Shown in pieces: positions 1 through 7,449 of a stretch of 64,000 nt of DNA. The stretch is from Rubellimicrobium sp. CFH 75288. Lineage in GTDB: Bacteria; Pseudomonadota; Alphaproteobacteria; Rhodobacterales; Rhodobacteraceae. Where the stretch lies: the NCBI RefSeq assembly GCF_009904055.1, contig NZ_WYDP01000019.1, forward strand, positions 17,872 through 81,871. The letters run 5' to 3'. The number at the start of each line of letters is the position of its first letter. Position 1 is the first letter of the stretch. The position numbers and the translations under genes were made by a program. The notes beneath the pieces are model-generated. The model was not told where the DNA came from. It saw only the letters and a program-made list of their open reading frames with translations, and made no database searches.

Positions 1-86
1 CGGATCGTGCCGCGCGGCGTCTCGATCAGGCCGGCACGAGCGGCGCCGTCCGTCGCCCGGAGCGTGAAGCGGAAGGGGTCTGGCAT
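1..86 (-). CDS. tgt: Queuine tRNA-ribosyltransferase, N-terminal fragment cut by the window edge
   Basis: Reading leftward from an ATG at 84-86, the first 28 codons give MPDPFRFTLRATDGAARAG followed by LIETPRGTIR. This matches the conserved start of bacterial Tgt (F-T-L-x-A-T-D-G-x-A-R-x-G, then a TPRG motif). Tgt exchanges guanine for the queuosine precursor in the anticodon of Asp, Asn, His and Tyr tRNAs. Only the N-terminus is present, so the catalytic aspartates and zinc site cannot be checked. The next gene is divergent, with 124 bases between. Confidence 0.8.
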   Translation of the reverse strand, partial: MPDPFRFTLRATDGAARAGLIETPRGTI

Positions 87-210
87 GGATCACCGGCAGG
101 GTGGGGGCGGCGCCCTCTAGCGCAGGGGCGGGCCGAGGGAAAGCGGTTGTGCCTGGCCGCCCTTCGGCCCAGGGTGCGCGCGATTCCGACACGGGCGGGG
201 AGAGAGGGTC

Positions 211-1269
211 ATGACATCGGCGGCCGGAGCGCCCGCGGGGCTGGGCCCGTTCGAGCGCTGGCTGTCGCTCTGGGTGGCGGGGGCGATCGGGCTCGGCATG
301 GCTCTGGGGCTGGCCGTGCCCGGCCTGTTCGGCGCGCTGGCGCGGCTGGAGGTCGCCTCGGTCAACCTGCCGGTGGCGGTGCTGATCTGGGCGATGGTCT
401 ATCCGATGATGGTCGGTGTCGAGTTCGGCGCCATCCGCCGCGTGCGCGAGGAGCCGCGGGGCCTCGTGCTGACGCTGGTCGTCAACTGGCTCGTCAAGCC
501 GTTCACCATGGCGGCGCTGGGGGTGCTGTTCTTCGAGCACGTCTTTGCCGGGCTGATCCCGCCGGACGATGCGCAGGCCTATCTGGCGGGCGTGATCCTG
601 CTCGGGGCCGCGCCCTGCACCGCCATGGTCTTTGTCTGGTCGCAGCTCACACGCGGCGATCCGACCTACACGCTGGTCCAGGTCAGCGTGAACGACGTGG
701 TGATGGTGTTCGCCTTTGCGCCGATCGTGGCGCTTCTCCTCGGGCTCACCGATCTGGTCGTGCCGTGGGAGACGCTGCTGCTGTCGGTCCTGCTCTACAT
801 CGTCATCCCGCTGGCGGCCGGGATCGCGACCCGGCGGCGGCTCGTGGCGCGCGGCGGGCGGGCGGCGGTGGAGGCGTTCCGGGACGCGATCAAGCCCGCG
901 ACGGTGGCGGGGCTGCTGATGACCGTGGTGCTGCTGTTCGGCTTTCAGGCGGAATCGGTGCTGGCCCGCCCCCTGGCGATCGTCCTGATCGCCGTGCCGC
1001 TGCTCATCCAGAGCTACGGGATCTTCGCCCTCGCCTATGGGGCGGCGCGCGTGCTGCGCGTGCCGTTCGACATCGCCGCGCCCTGTGCGCTGATCGGGAC
1101 GTCGAACTTCTTCGAACTGGCGGTGGCGGTGGCGATCTCGCTGTTCGGCCTGGGTTCGGGGGCGGCGCTGGCCACCGTGGTGGGCGTGCTCGTCGAGGTG
1201 CCCGTGATGCTGTCGCTGGTGGCCTTCGCCAACCGCACGCGGGCCTGGTTTCCCGACCGGCGGGGCTGA
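211..1269 (+). CDS. acr3: ACR3-family arsenite efflux permease
   Basis: This 352-residue protein is almost entirely hydrophobic, with about ten membrane helices. It fits the ACR3 family, which exports arsenite (sometimes antimonite) using the proton gradient. The family's conserved cysteine lies in [12 protein letters not shown] (C136), and the late-helix motif [11 protein letters not shown] carries the conserved glutamate (E302). The ATG follows a GGGGAGAGAGG ribosome-binding site. No arsR, arsC or other ars gene is adjacent, so it is an isolated resistance gene here and its inducer is unknown. A related anion or bile-acid:sodium symporter-like carrier is less likely because both ACR3 hallmark residues are present. 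Confidence 0.85.
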   Translation: MTSAAGAPAGLGPFERWLSLWVAGAIGLGMALGLAVPGLFGALARLEVASVNLPVAVLIWAMVYPMMVGVEFGAIRRVREEPRGLVLTLVVNWLVKPFTMAALGVLFFEHVFAGLIPPDDAQAYLAGVILLGAAPCTAMVFVWSQLTRGDPTYTLVQVSVNDVVMVFAFAPIVALLLGLTDLVVPWETLLLSVLLYIVIPLAAGIATRRRLVARGGRAAVEAFRDAIKPATVAGLLMTVVLLFGFQAESVLARPLAIVLIAVPLLIQSYGIFALAYGAARVLRVPFDIAAPCALIGTSNFFELAVAVAISLFGLGSGAALATVVGVLVEVPVMLSLVAFANRTRAWFPDRRG

Positions 1270-1278
1270 GCCGGCGGG

Positions 1279-1306
1279 TTGCGGGCGGAGGGGCTTTCCT
1301 TATATG
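1279..1306 (+). promoter_or_regulatory. Putative sigma70-type promoter for the SufT-like gene
   Basis: TTGCGG at 1279-1284 and TATATG at 1301-1306 are separated by 16 bases and lie 33 bases upstream of the start codon. The -10 element is a local AT-rich spot in very GC-rich DNA. This is a pattern match only. Confidence 0.4.
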
Positions 1307-1338
1307 AACGGTCGGGTTTCTGTCCGAGGGAGCGCCCC

Positions 1339-1701
1339 ATGACCGCGAGCGAACCCCGCCTGGAGGGCACGCCGCTCATCGCGCCGTCGAGCACCGACCA
1401 TCCCCTCTACGAGAAGGTGGTGGAGGCGTGCCGGACCGTGTTCGACCCCGAGATCCCCGTCAACATCTTCGATCTGGGCCTCGTCTACACGGTGGCCATC
1501 GACGAGGAGGGCGCCGTGCGGATCGTGATGACGCTGACCGCTCCGGGCTGTCCCGTGGCGGGCGAGATGCCCGGCTGGGTCGCCGATGCCGTGGGGGCGG
1601 TGCCCGGCGTCAAGCAGGTCGATGTGGAGATGACCTTCGAGCCCCAATGGGGCATGGACATGATGTCGGACGAGGCCCGGCTCGAGCTGGGATTCATGTA
1701 G
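1339..1701 (+). CDS. sufT: SufT/MIP18-family (DUF59) iron-sulfur assembly protein
   Basis: The 120-residue protein contains the DUF59 core DPEIPVNIFDLGLVY (residues 36-50), the conserved reactive cysteine in TAPGCPVAGEMP (C71), and a C-terminal WGMDMMSDEARLELGF segment typical of SufT. The family helps deliver or mature iron-sulfur clusters and is often linked to the SUF system, although no suf genes are in this window. The ATG at 1339 is chosen over an in-frame start at 1279 because the conserved region begins after it, a GAGGGAG ribosome-binding site precedes it, and the upstream in-frame residues overlap the predicted promoter. PaaD-like phenylacetate proteins share the fold, but the C-terminus argues against that. 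Confidence 0.85.
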   Translation: MTASEPRLEGTPLIAPSSTDHPLYEKVVEACRTVFDPEIPVNIFDLGLVYTVAIDEEGAVRIVMTLTAPGCPVAGEMPGWVADAVGAVPGVKQVDVEMTFEPQWGMDMMSDEARLELGFM

Positions 1702-1714
1702 GCGCGGGCGGCAG

Positions 1715-1742
1715 AAAAAAGGCCCGGCAACGGAGCCGGGCC
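1715..1742 (-). terminator. Intrinsic terminator of infC
   Basis: On the minus strand GGCCCGGC, a 6-base loop and GCCGGGCC form a perfect 8-bp stem followed directly by six T residues. It lies 31 bases past the infC stop codon. The stem could also end the convergent SufT-like transcript, but that side lacks a T tract. Confidence 0.85.
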
Positions 1743-1772
1743 AGGTCTCTCGGGAATGCCGGATCGGACCGC

Positions 1773-2318
1773 CTACTTGGCCGGGGCGATCATCATCACC
1801 ATCTGGCGGCCTTCGAGGCGGGGCATCGATTCGATCTTGCCCTGGTTCTTCACGTCCTCGGCCACGCGGTCAAGAAGGGCCTTGCCCAGTTCCTGGTGGG
1901 CCATCTCGCGGCCGCGAAAGCGCAAGGTCACCTTGACCTTGTCGCCCTCCTCCAGGAACTTGAAGACCGAACGCATCTTCACGTCATAGTCGTGCGTGTC
2001 GGTGCCGGGGCGGAACTTGACCTCCTTGATCTCGATGGTCTTCTGCTTGCGCCGCGCCTCGGCTTCCTTTTTCTGGGTCTCGTATTTCCACTTGCCGAAA
2101 TCCATGATCTTGCAGACCGGCGGCTGGGCGGTGGGCGAGATCTCCACAAGGTCGAGGCCCGCCTCCTCGGCATGGGAGAGGGCCCGCTCGGGCGACATGA
2201 TGCCCAGGTTCTCGCCCCTGGCCCCGATCACGCGGATCTCGCCTCCGCGCAGGAGGCGTTCGTTCACGCGGGGGCCCGTCTCGCGCACGGGGGGGGCGTT
2301 GTGCGGTCTGCGTCCTAT
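1773..2318 (-). CDS. infC: Translation initiation factor IF-3, with an ATA start codon
   Basis: The 181-residue product aligns throughout with IF-3: N-terminal [24 protein letters not shown], linker around [15 protein letters not shown], and C-terminal [17 protein letters not shown] and [15 protein letters not shown]-3 binds the 30S subunit, prevents premature 50S joining and proofreads start codons. No ATG, GTG or TTG lies at the conserved start. The family N-terminus ([10 protein letters not shown]) begins at an ATA codon (2316-2318) with AAGGA eight bases upstream. Rare start codons let IF-3 repress its own translation, as known for the ATT start in E. coli. A longer in-frame start at 2456 would add 46 unconserved Arg/Pro-rich residues. 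Confidence 0.93.
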   Translation of the reverse strand: MGRRPHNAPPVRETGPRVNERLLRGGEIRVIGARGENLGIMSPERALSHAEEAGLDLVEISPTAQPPVCKIMDFGKWKYETQKKEAEARRKQKTIEIKEVKFRPGTDTHDYDVKMRSVFKFLEEGDKVKVTLRFRGREMAHQELGKALLDRVAEDVKNQGKIESMPRLEGRQMVMMIAPAK

Positions 2319-2382
2319 GGCTGTGGTCCTTCGGTTGTGGAGGAAAATCCAGCCGAACAGATAGCCCCCCGCGCGAGGGCCT

Positions 2383-3135
2383 TCAAGTCCGCGTGCGCCC
2401 CTCGGGCGGGCGCGGGCCGGCCGGCAGGCGGCTGGCCCGCGCCTGGGCCACCGCATCGCTCTGGGCGTTCAGGATGAGCGATTCCATGGCGGTCCGGGCG
2501 CCGGCCGGATCGCGCGCCGCGATCGCCTCGAGCACGGCGGCGTGCTGGGGCAGCGAGTAGGGCAGCCCGCCCGGGCGACGGACCGAGAGCTTGACGGTGG
2601 CGCGCAGGGCGGTCTCGCTGACGCCGGCGAGCGCCGCCAGGAAGCGGTTGCCCGAGGCGCGGATGATCGCGCCGTGAAAGGCCACGTCCGCATCGAGCGC
2701 CGCCGCCTCGGACGGAGCGGCCTCCATGGCCGCATAGGCCGCCTGCATGGCCGCGATCTGGGCAGGCGAGGCCATCTGGGCGGCCGCAGCGGCGGCCTCG
2801 GCCTCGATCATGCGGCGCATGTCGAACAGCTCGGCCAGCGCCCCCTCGAGATCGCCCCCCCGGAACAGCCAGTCGAGCACCTCGGGGTCGAGCAGGCTCC
2901 AGTCCGCGGACGGGCGCACGATGGTGCCCACGCGCGGGCGGGCGGAGACCATGCCCTTGGCGGCCAGGATCTTGATCGCCTCGCGCAGGGTGGTGCGGCT
3001 CACGCCCATGCGCGCGAGAAGGGCCGGCTCGGGCGGAAGCTGGTGGCCGGGCCGCAGCGTGCCGGCGAGGATTTCCTGCCCCAGTTCGCCCGCGATGCGG
3101 CCCGGCTGGCCATGGGTCCGCAACACCCGGTTCAT
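2383..3135 (-). CDS. FadR/GntR-family transcriptional regulator of the adjacent sugar importer
   Basis: This 250-residue protein has an N-terminal winged helix (about 12-75; [26 protein letters not shown] is the GntR recognition helix region) and a C-terminal all-helical FCD ligand domain (about 95-235). Candidate metal/ligand residues lie in DADVAFH and [13 protein letters not shown] regulators usually repress sugar-acid or polyol catabolism and release DNA when they bind the substrate or an intermediate. It overlaps the permease gene by 4 bases and is the last gene of the binding protein-permease-permease operon, so it probably controls that importer and itself. The ligand is unknown. Confidence 0.85.
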   Translation of the reverse strand: MNRVLRTHGQPGRIAGELGQEILAGTLRPGHQLPPEPALLARMGVSRTTLREAIKILAAKGMVSARPRVGTIVRPSADWSLLDPEVLDWLFRGGDLEGALAELFDMRRMIEAEAAAAAAQMASPAQIAAMQAAYAAMEAAPSEAAALDADVAFHGAIIRASGNRFLAALAGVSETALRATVKLSVRRPGGLPYSLPQHAAVLEAIAARDPAGARTAMESLILNAQSDAVAQARASRLPAGPRPPEGRTRT

Positions 3136-3980
3136 TTCACCGCCCCCAGCGTGAGGCCGCGCACGAGATGGCGGCCGAACAGGACCAGGATCACGAGCAC
3201 GGGCGCAAGCAGCAGCACCGCGCTGGCCGAGAGCGATCCCCAGTCGATCTGCTGGTAGCCGATGAAGGAGTAGAGGCCCAGCGGCACGGTGCGCACGGTG
3301 GAGCCGGCGAGCACCAGCGAGAACAGGAACTCGTTCCAGGAGAACAGGAAGCACAGGATGGCCACGGCCGCGATGCCGGGCACTGCGACCGGCAGGGCGA
3401 TGTCGCGGAAGGCCTGCCAGCGGGTGGCGCCGTCCACGAGCGCGGCCTCCTCGAGTTCGGGGGGCAGGTCCTCGAAGAAGCCCTTCATCAGCCAGACGGC
3501 GATCGAGAGGTTGAGCGCGACATGGGCGAGGATCAGCCCCGCGCGCGTGTCCACGAGGCCCGTCCGGACATAGAGGACGTAGAAGGGGATCAGCACGGCG
3601 ACGGGCGGAGTCATGCGGGTGGTCAGGATCCAGAAGCCGAAATCGGCCGCGCCGCGGAAGCGGTAGCGGCCGAGCGCATAGGCGCAGGGCACCCCGATCA
3701 GCAGCACGAGCGCGGTCGAGCCCAGAGCGACGATCGAACTGTTGACGAAGTAGCCCCAGATTTCGGGCCGGTCGAGTACGGCGCGGTAATTGTCGAGGAT
3801 GGGGCGGAACAGGAAGGAGGGGTTGCGCGAGGCGGCCTCGACCGGCGTCTTGAGCGACATGGTGGCGAGCCAGTAGACCGGAAACAGGCACCAGAGCGCG
3901 AAGAGCCCGAGCACGAGGCGCCGCAGGAGCGTGCCGAGGCGGCGGCGGGCGCGCCGGGAGAAGCGGGAGGGACGCCTCAC
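3132..3980 (-). CDS. ABC sugar transporter permease, MalG type
   Basis: The 282-residue inner-membrane protein has six predicted helices and the cytoplasmic EAA loop ELEEAALVDGATRWQAFRDIALP that docks on the ATPase. The Arg-rich N-terminus and FPVYWLATMSLKT start fit the MalG/CUT1 class. It pairs with the MalF-type permease encoded immediately before it (4-base ATGA overlap) and the ATPase at 6397. CUT1 importers usually carry oligosaccharides, glycerol phosphate or polyols; the substrate cannot be read from sequence. Confidence 0.88.
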   Translation of the reverse strand: MRRPSRFSRRARRRLGTLLRRLVLGLFALWCLFPVYWLATMSLKTPVEAASRNPSFLFRPILDNYRAVLDRPEIWGYFVNSSIVALGSTALVLLIGVPCAYALGRYRFRGAADFGFWILTTRMTPPVAVLIPFYVLYVRTGLVDTRAGLILAHVALNLSIAVWLMKGFFEDLPPELEEAALVDGATRWQAFRDIALPVAVPGIAAVAILCFLFSWNEFLFSLVLAGSTVRTVPLGLYSFIGYQQIDWGSLSASAVLLLAPVLVILVLFGRHLVRGLTLGAVK

Positions 3981-4888
3981 AGCGCGGCCCTCGGGCGGAA
4001 GAAGCCGGTTCGGCGCAGGAAGAGCTGGGCCGCGACGATGGTCACCACCAGCATGACGATGGCGAGCGCCGCGGCATAGCCGATCGAGAGGAACTCGATC
4101 CCCTGCTTGTAGGCGAGCAGGTTGAGGGTGCGCGTGGCGACGCCCGGCCCGCCGCCGGTCAGCACGAAGATGATGTCGAAGGTCTTGAAGGCGTCAATGG
4201 CGCGAAAGACGACCGCAACGGCGAGAAAGGGGGCGAGCATGGGCAGGGTGTGGTCGCGCAGCACCTGCCAGGGAGTGGCGCCGTCCACCTCGGCGGCCTC
4301 GAGCGGCTCGGGGTCGAGCGAGGCGAGGCCGCCCGCGGCGATGAGCAGCACGAAGGGCGTCCATTGCCAGCAATCGACGATCAGGAGCGAGACGAGCGCC
4401 ATGCCGGGCGTGCCGAGCCAGTCCACCGGCGGCAGGCCGAGGTCGCGCAGGATCGCGTTGAACACCCCGATGGAGGGGTGGAACATCATGCGGAAGGTGA
4501 AGATCGCCGCCACGGGCGTGATCGCCATGGGCAAGAGGAAGGCGAGCCGCCAGGCCCAGGCCCCCCGCGTCTCGCGGTGGAGCAGCACGGCGAGGCCGAC
4601 GCCCAGCACGAGCTGGATCGAGACGGCCAGCAGCGTGAACAGCGCCGTCACGCGCGCGGCGCGCCAGAAATCGGGCGAGGCGAGGTGGTCGGCATAGTTG
4701 GCGAGGCCCACGAAGCGCGTCTGTCCCGGCCGGGTCAGCGCGAGGTCCGTGAGGCTCATCGCGAAGGCCCAGAGAAAAGGAAACAGCGTCACCGCGAGCA
4801 GCAGCGCGGTGGCGGGCAGCAGCATGAGCAGCACGAAGCGGCGCCGCGCGGCGGCCTCGGGGCGGGGGCGGGAGCGGGCGGCGGCCAT
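3977..4888 (-). CDS. ABC sugar transporter permease, MalF type
   Basis: This 303-residue permease has an Arg-rich cytoplasmic N-terminus, six predicted helices and the EAA loop PLEAAEVDGATPWQVLRDHTLP. The ATG at 4888 is chosen because it begins the conserved permease sequence. The frame continues open upstream, but only as a shadow of the binding-protein gene. It forms the membrane channel with the MalG-type partner downstream. A hairpin between the binding-protein gene and this one may lower permease expression relative to the binding protein. Confidence 0.88.
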   Translation of the reverse strand: MAAARSRPRPEAAARRRFVLLMLLPATALLLAVTLFPFLWAFAMSLTDLALTRPGQTRFVGLANYADHLASPDFWRAARVTALFTLLAVSIQLVLGVGLAVLLHRETRGAWAWRLAFLLPMAITPVAAIFTFRMMFHPSIGVFNAILRDLGLPPVDWLGTPGMALVSLLIVDCWQWTPFVLLIAAGGLASLDPEPLEAAEVDGATPWQVLRDHTLPMLAPFLAVAVVFRAIDAFKTFDIIFVLTGGGPGVATRTLNLLAYKQGIEFLSIGYAAALAIVMLVVTIVAAQLFLRRTGFFRPRAAL

Positions 4889-4898
4889 CGGGGGAACA

Positions 4899-4921
4899 GG
4901 CAGGGGCCGGAGGCCCCTGCC
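4899..4921 (-). promoter_or_regulatory. Intercistronic stem-loop between binding-protein and permease genes
   Basis: GGCAGGGGCC and GGCCCCTGCC form a perfect 10-bp stem with a 3-base loop, with no T tract after it. Such hairpins after binding-protein genes commonly protect the upstream mRNA or cause partial termination, giving excess binding protein. Confidence 0.6.
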
Positions 4922-4929
4922 CCGTCGTC

Positions 4930-6285
4930 TCAGCCGCCGAGGATGGCCGAGACCTTGGCATCGGCCGCGCGGAGCGCCGTCTCGGCGTCGGCCGCGCCGG
5001 TGACGACCTCGTTGACGGCGATGCCCACGGCGTCGAGGATCTCGGGCCCGCGGGGATGGAACCAGGCGGCCTTGAACAGGTCGCCGTCGGCGGCCTGGAG
5101 GTTGGCGAGCGCGGCCTCGGCGGCCTGCTCTCCGAAGCGGTTGCGGAAGGCCCCGGACGACCAGGCGGAGCTGCGCGTGGTGGCAAGCCCGGCGGCCGCG
5201 GCCTCGAGCGAGGTCTCGGGCGAGGTGGCCCAGACGAGGAACAGGAAGGCCGCGGGCTTGTTGGCCGAGGCCGCGTTGATCCCCGCCATCCAGTGCCACA
5301 TGTTGGGCTTGGCCGGCCGGTCCCCGGCCGCGGGCAGCGCGCCGAAGACGGCGTGATCGGCCACGAGGCTGCGCGACGGGTCCATGATGTCCGTGGCGAA
5401 GTTGGAACTGTCGCAGCCGATGGCGACGGCGCCCTGCTGGAAGTCGTTGAGGCATTCCATCCAGTGGTAGTTGCCGATGCCGAGGGGGCCGTGCTCGCGC
5501 AGGAGGCGGCCGTAGGTCTCCACGCCGGCGACGGTCTCGGGCAGCAGAAGGCCCGAGCCGCCCTCGAGCGTGACGATGCTGCCGCCGTGGGAGAAGATGA
5601 AGCCCGCGGCCGTCCAGGGGGCGGCGTCGCCCGTGGCCTTGGCGCGCATGGCGATGCCCGCGCGGTCGGGGCCGGCCATGGCGGCAGCGGCTTCTTCCAG
5701 TTCGGCCATGGTGGCGGGGGGGGCGAGGCCCGCCTCCTCGAGCGCCTCGCCGTTGTAGAACATGGTCTGCGCCTCGGCGGTGATGGCCATGCCGTAGCTC
5801 TGGCCGTCGCCCCAGCGCTCGAAGGAGCGGGCAGAGGAGAACACGTCCTCCTCGTCGTACCAGGCGGCATCGAACAGGGCCGGGTCGGCGCGGTGGGGGT
5901 CGAGCGGCTCGAGCCAGCCGGCCGAGATCGCCTGGCCCAGCGACCAGATCATGAACACGTCCGGGACCGCACTGCCCGCGCCGAGGCGGACGGGCATGGA
6001 GGCCACATATTCGGATTCGGACTGCTTCTCGACCGTGACCTCGATGCCGGTGAGCTCGGTGAAGCGCGGCACGAGGGGCTCGATCGCGTCCATCCACGGA
6101 TGCTGGAGCCCGGCGAGGACGATGCGCGTCCCCGCGGCCTGGCGCCAGTCGATGCCCGAGTCCTGGGCGCGCAGCGGCAGGCCCGCGGCCGACAGGAGCC
6201 CCGCCCCCGCCAGCAGGCTGCCGGTCCGCAGGACGGAGCGGCGGGTCACCGGCCGGCGCAGGCCGCGCGGAACGATGATGGTCAT
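4930..6285 (-). CDS. ABC transporter extracellular solute-binding protein, family 1, Tat-type signal
   Basis: This 451-residue periplasmic protein starts with a twin-arginine leader (VTRRSVLRTG followed by a hydrophobic Ala/Leu stretch) and probably matures near LRAQD. The body resembles MalE-type binding proteins: IEVTVEKQSESEYVASMPVRL near the N-terminus and a PDVFMIWSLGQAI segment. Two-lobed proteins of this class capture sugars or polyols and deliver them to the permease pair. It is the first gene of a leftward operon (binding protein, two permeases, FadR regulator). Its promoter overlaps that of the divergent ATPase-dehydrogenase operon. Confidence 0.88.
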   Translation of the reverse strand: MTIIVPRGLRRPVTRRSVLRTGSLLAGAGLLSAAGLPLRAQDSGIDWRQAAGTRIVLAGLQHPWMDAIEPLVPRFTELTGIEVTVEKQSESEYVASMPVRLGAGSAVPDVFMIWSLGQAISAGWLEPLDPHRADPALFDAAWYDEEDVFSSARSFERWGDGQSYGMAITAEAQTMFYNGEALEEAGLAPPATMAELEEAAAAMAGPDRAGIAMRAKATGDAAPWTAAGFIFSHGGSIVTLEGGSGLLLPETVAGVETYGRLLREHGPLGIGNYHWMECLNDFQQGAVAIGCDSSNFATDIMDPSRSLVADHAVFGALPAAGDRPAKPNMWHWMAGINAASANKPAAFLFLVWATSPETSLEAAAAGLATTRSSAWSSGAFRNRFGEQAAEAALANLQAADGDLFKAAWFHPRGPEILDAVGIAVNEVVTGAADAETALRAADAKVSAILGG

Positions 6286-6345
6286 GAGCGATCCTCCCCA
6301 GCGGCCTTCGGCGTCCGGCCGGCGCGCGGCCGCATCGCGCCGGGA

Positions 6346-6373
6346 TTGACATTCATCATATCATCATGGAAAT
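6346..6373 (+). promoter_or_regulatory. Putative promoter for the rightward ATPase-GMC oxidoreductase operon
   Basis: A perfect TTGACA (6346-6351) is followed after 16 bases by GGAAAT (6368-6373), 24 bases before the ATPase start. The -10 match is weak. It overlaps the leftward promoter, so one bound repressor could silence both operons. Confidence 0.4.
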
Positions 6374-6383
6374 GGGTTGGCAA
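6355..6383 (-). promoter_or_regulatory. Putative promoter for the leftward binding-protein operon
   Basis: On the minus strand TTGCCA (6378-6383) and TATGAT (6355-6360) are spaced by exactly 17 bases, one of the best sigma70 matches in the window. The repeated ATCAT triplets in the spacer are a plausible operator for the FadR-family regulator at 2383, although no clean palindrome is visible. Confidence 0.55.
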
Positions 6384-6396
6384 TGCGGGGAGGAGC

Positions 6397-7449
6397 ATGG
6401 GCGGCATCGTCATCCGGGGCCTCTGCAAGGGCTGGGGCGGGGTCACGGCGCTGGCCGACCTGGATCTGGACGTGGCCGAGGGCGAGTTCCTGGTGCTGCT
6501 GGGCCCCTCGGGCTGCGGCAAGACCACGACGATGCGGCTGATCGCGGGCCTGGAGACGCCGGATGCCGGCACGATCCGCATCGGCGCGGACGACGTGACC
6601 GACTGGCCCCCGCGCGATCGCGACGTGGCCATGGTGTTCCAGAGCTATGGCCTTTATCCGCACATGAGCGTGGCCGAGAACATCGGCTATCCCCTGCGCC
6701 TGCGGGGCATGCGGCGCGAGGAGCGCGCGCGCCTGGTCGCCGAGGCCGCCGAGCGCGTAGGCCTCGGGCCCTATCTGGACCGCAGGCCGCGGGCGCTGTC
6801 GGGGGGGCAGCGGCAGCGGGTGGCGCTGGCGCGCGCGATCGTGCGGCGGCCGCGCCTGTTCCTGATGGACGAGCCCTTGTCCAACCTGGATGCCAAGCTG
6901 CGCGTCTCGATGCGCGCCGAACTCAAGCGGCTGCACCACGACCTGGGCACCACGATCGTCTATGTCACCCACGACCAGAGCGAGGCGATGACGCTGGCCA
7001 CGCGCGTGGCGGTGATGGAGGGCGGCCGCATCCGGCAGCTCGACACCCCGCAGGCGATCTACGAGCGGCCCGCCGACCGCTTCGTGGCGGGCTTTGTCGG
7101 ATCGCCGCCGATGAACTTCCTGCCGGTGCGCGGCGGGCCGGAGGGGGCGGAGGTGGCGGGGCAGCGGATCGAGGGAATCGCGGTGCCGGGCGCGGCCGTT
7201 CTGGGCATCCGGCCCGAGGATCTGGAGGTGGTCGCGCCCGAGGCTGCGGGCCTCTGCGCACAGGTCTTTGCCGTGGAGTTCACGGGCGCCGCGACGCTGG
7301 CCACCCTGCGGCTGGGGGGAGAGATGGTGCAGGCCACCTGCCGGCCCGGCGCCCCCGTGCCCGATTACGACGAGACGGTGGGGCTGCGCATCCGGCCGGG
7401 ACGGGCGCATCTGTTCGACGCCGCCACGGGCCGGCGGATCGCGGCGTGA
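6397..7449 (+). CDS. ABC sugar transporter ATP-binding protein, MalK/UgpC type
   Basis: The 350-residue ATPase has all canonical motifs: Walker A GPSGCGKTT (about 36), Q-loop FQSYGLYPHMSV, signature LSGGQRQRVALARA, Walker B LFLMDEPLSNLDAKLR and H-loop VTHDQSEAM. A C-terminal TOBE/OB domain runs from about 240. It powers the importer encoded on the opposite strand (3132-6285). The ATG at 6397 is preceded by GGGGAGGAGC. Downstream it overlaps the GMC oxidoreductase start by 4 bases (GTGA), so transport and the first oxidation step are translationally coupled. Confidence 0.9.
   Translation: MGGIVIRGLCKGWGGVTALADLDLDVAEGEFLVLLGPSGCGKTTTMRLIAGLETPDAGTIRIGADDVTDWPPRDRDVAMVFQSYGLYPHMSVAENIGYPLRLRGMRREERARLVAEAAERVGLGPYLDRRPRALSGGQRQRVALARAIVRRPRLFLMDEPLSNLDAKLRVSMRAELKRLHHDLGTTIVYVTHDQSEAMTLATRVAVMEGGRIRQLDTPQAIYERPADRFVAGFVGSPPMNFLPVRGGPEGAEVAGQRIEGIAVPGAAVLGIRPEDLEVVAPEAAGLCAQVFAVEFTGAATLATLRLGGEMVQATCRPGAPVPDYDETVGLRIRPGRAHLFDAATGRRIAA

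Noticed and set aside
2383..3891. A 502-residue fusion of permease and GntR regulator
   Set aside because: The open frame joins a shadow of the MalG-type permease to the regulator; the real regulator starts at 3135 and the real permease is in another frame.
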